From: Chromatiaceae bacterium
GTDB lineage: Bacteria > Pseudomonadota > Gammaproteobacteria > Chromatiales > Chromatiaceae
DNA length: 5,214 nucleotides
Assembly (NCBI GenBank): GCA_012962365.1
Contig: DTXR01000725.1
Location: forward strand, 1 to 5,214
Direction of reading: 5' to 3'
In this document: in pieces, positions 5,042-5,214 of the stretch
How the letters are laid out: each line of letters starts with the position of its first letter
Position numbering within the stretch: position 1 is the first letter of the stretch
The notes under the pieces: model-generated
The model's database searches: none
Seen by the model: the letters and a program-made list of their open reading frames with translations, nothing else
Told to the model about the DNA's origin: nothing
Position numbers and translations under genes: made by a program

Positions 5042-5214
5042 GTGAGCGAATACAAGGACACTCTCAATCTTCCCAAGACCGATTTCCCCATGCGCGGCAA
5101 TCTCGCCCAGCGCGAGCCGCAGATGCGCGCGGTGATGTCGGGGGCCTCGGTATACTGGCGGCCGCGAAGCAGTGCCTCAAAAAAACGCGGCGGCTCGAAG
5201 ATCTTCAGCCTGAC
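5042..5214 (+). CDS. ileS: Isoleucyl-tRNA synthetase, N-terminal part (runs off window)
   Basis: Only the first 57 codons are visible. IleS charges tRNA-Ile with isoleucine; the enzyme is normally about 930-950 residues. The beginning, [26 protein letters not shown] (residues 3-28, quoted in part: [22 protein letters not shown]), matches the family N-terminus closely. The segment then expected resembles ARW...LY...K...F.LHDGPPYANG. Residues 29-38 keep the expected spacing to a V-Y pair but lack the usual ARW, residues 39-46 (WRPRSSAS) look foreign, and [11 protein letters not shown] (47-57) looks right again. Reading the -1 frame over 5155-5184 gives [10 protein letters not shown], a better fit, so paired frameshifts or sequence errors are likely (missing base near 5155, extra A in the A7 run 5179-5185). 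The frame stays open to the window end. The GTG start is supported by a ribosome binding site. Confidence 0.88.
   Translation, partial: MSEYKDTLNLPKTDFPMRGNLAQREPQMRAVMSGASVYWRPRSSASKKRGGSKIFSL

Overview
The window is an ordinary chromosomal segment of a proteobacterium, most likely a gammaproteobacterium. Three points support this: the murJ-ribF-ileS gene order, a divergent ycgN-yaeQ pair whose protein sequences resemble the enterobacterial families, and a moderately GC-rich coding background. The genus cannot be read from the sequence. I found no phage genes, transposase, CRISPR array, tRNA or rRNA.

Left edge (1-244): no gene. Positions 2-97 hold a nested palindromic repeat made of two perfect 8-bp hairpins, themselves arranged as a larger inverted repeat and flanked by an 8-bp inverted repeat. 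An AT-rich tract with a short imperfect direct repeat follows. Positions 245-1221, minus strand: ycgN then yaeQ, overlapping by one base (TAATG), so a two-gene operon of conserved, poorly characterised proteins. YcgN is a cysteine-rich putative metal-binding protein and YaeQ has a PD-(D/E)XK-like fold.

Positions 1222-1563: divergent intergenic region. Next to ycgN are three CTACC units spaced exactly 11 bp apart. There are two perfect DnaA-box matches (TTATGCACA, TTATCCACA), an inverted TTTTCCACA and a near match, with an AT-rich stretch between the first and the rest. Whether this is a DnaA-controlled promoter, a DnaA-titrating site or chance is unknown. It is the most interesting non-coding signal here.

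Positions 1564-5214, plus strand: murJ (lipid II flippase), a 304-residue predicted exported or lipid-anchored protein with a discoidin-like beta-sandwich and a second small beta-rich domain, ribF (bifunctional riboflavin kinase/FAD synthetase), and the 5' end of ileS (isoleucyl-tRNA synthetase), which runs off the window. Spacings are 55, 1 and 29 nt, so this looks like one transcription unit. The discoidin-like gene is the unusual member, because murJ, ribF and ileS are commonly found in this order without it. The murJ start is ambiguous: the first conventional start is TTG at 1564, but a CTG at 1555 has the better-placed ribosome binding site. The ileS N-terminus contains a stretch of about 10 to 18 codons that looks out of frame relative to the family, bounded on one side by an A7 run. 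This suggests sequence error or paired frameshifts.
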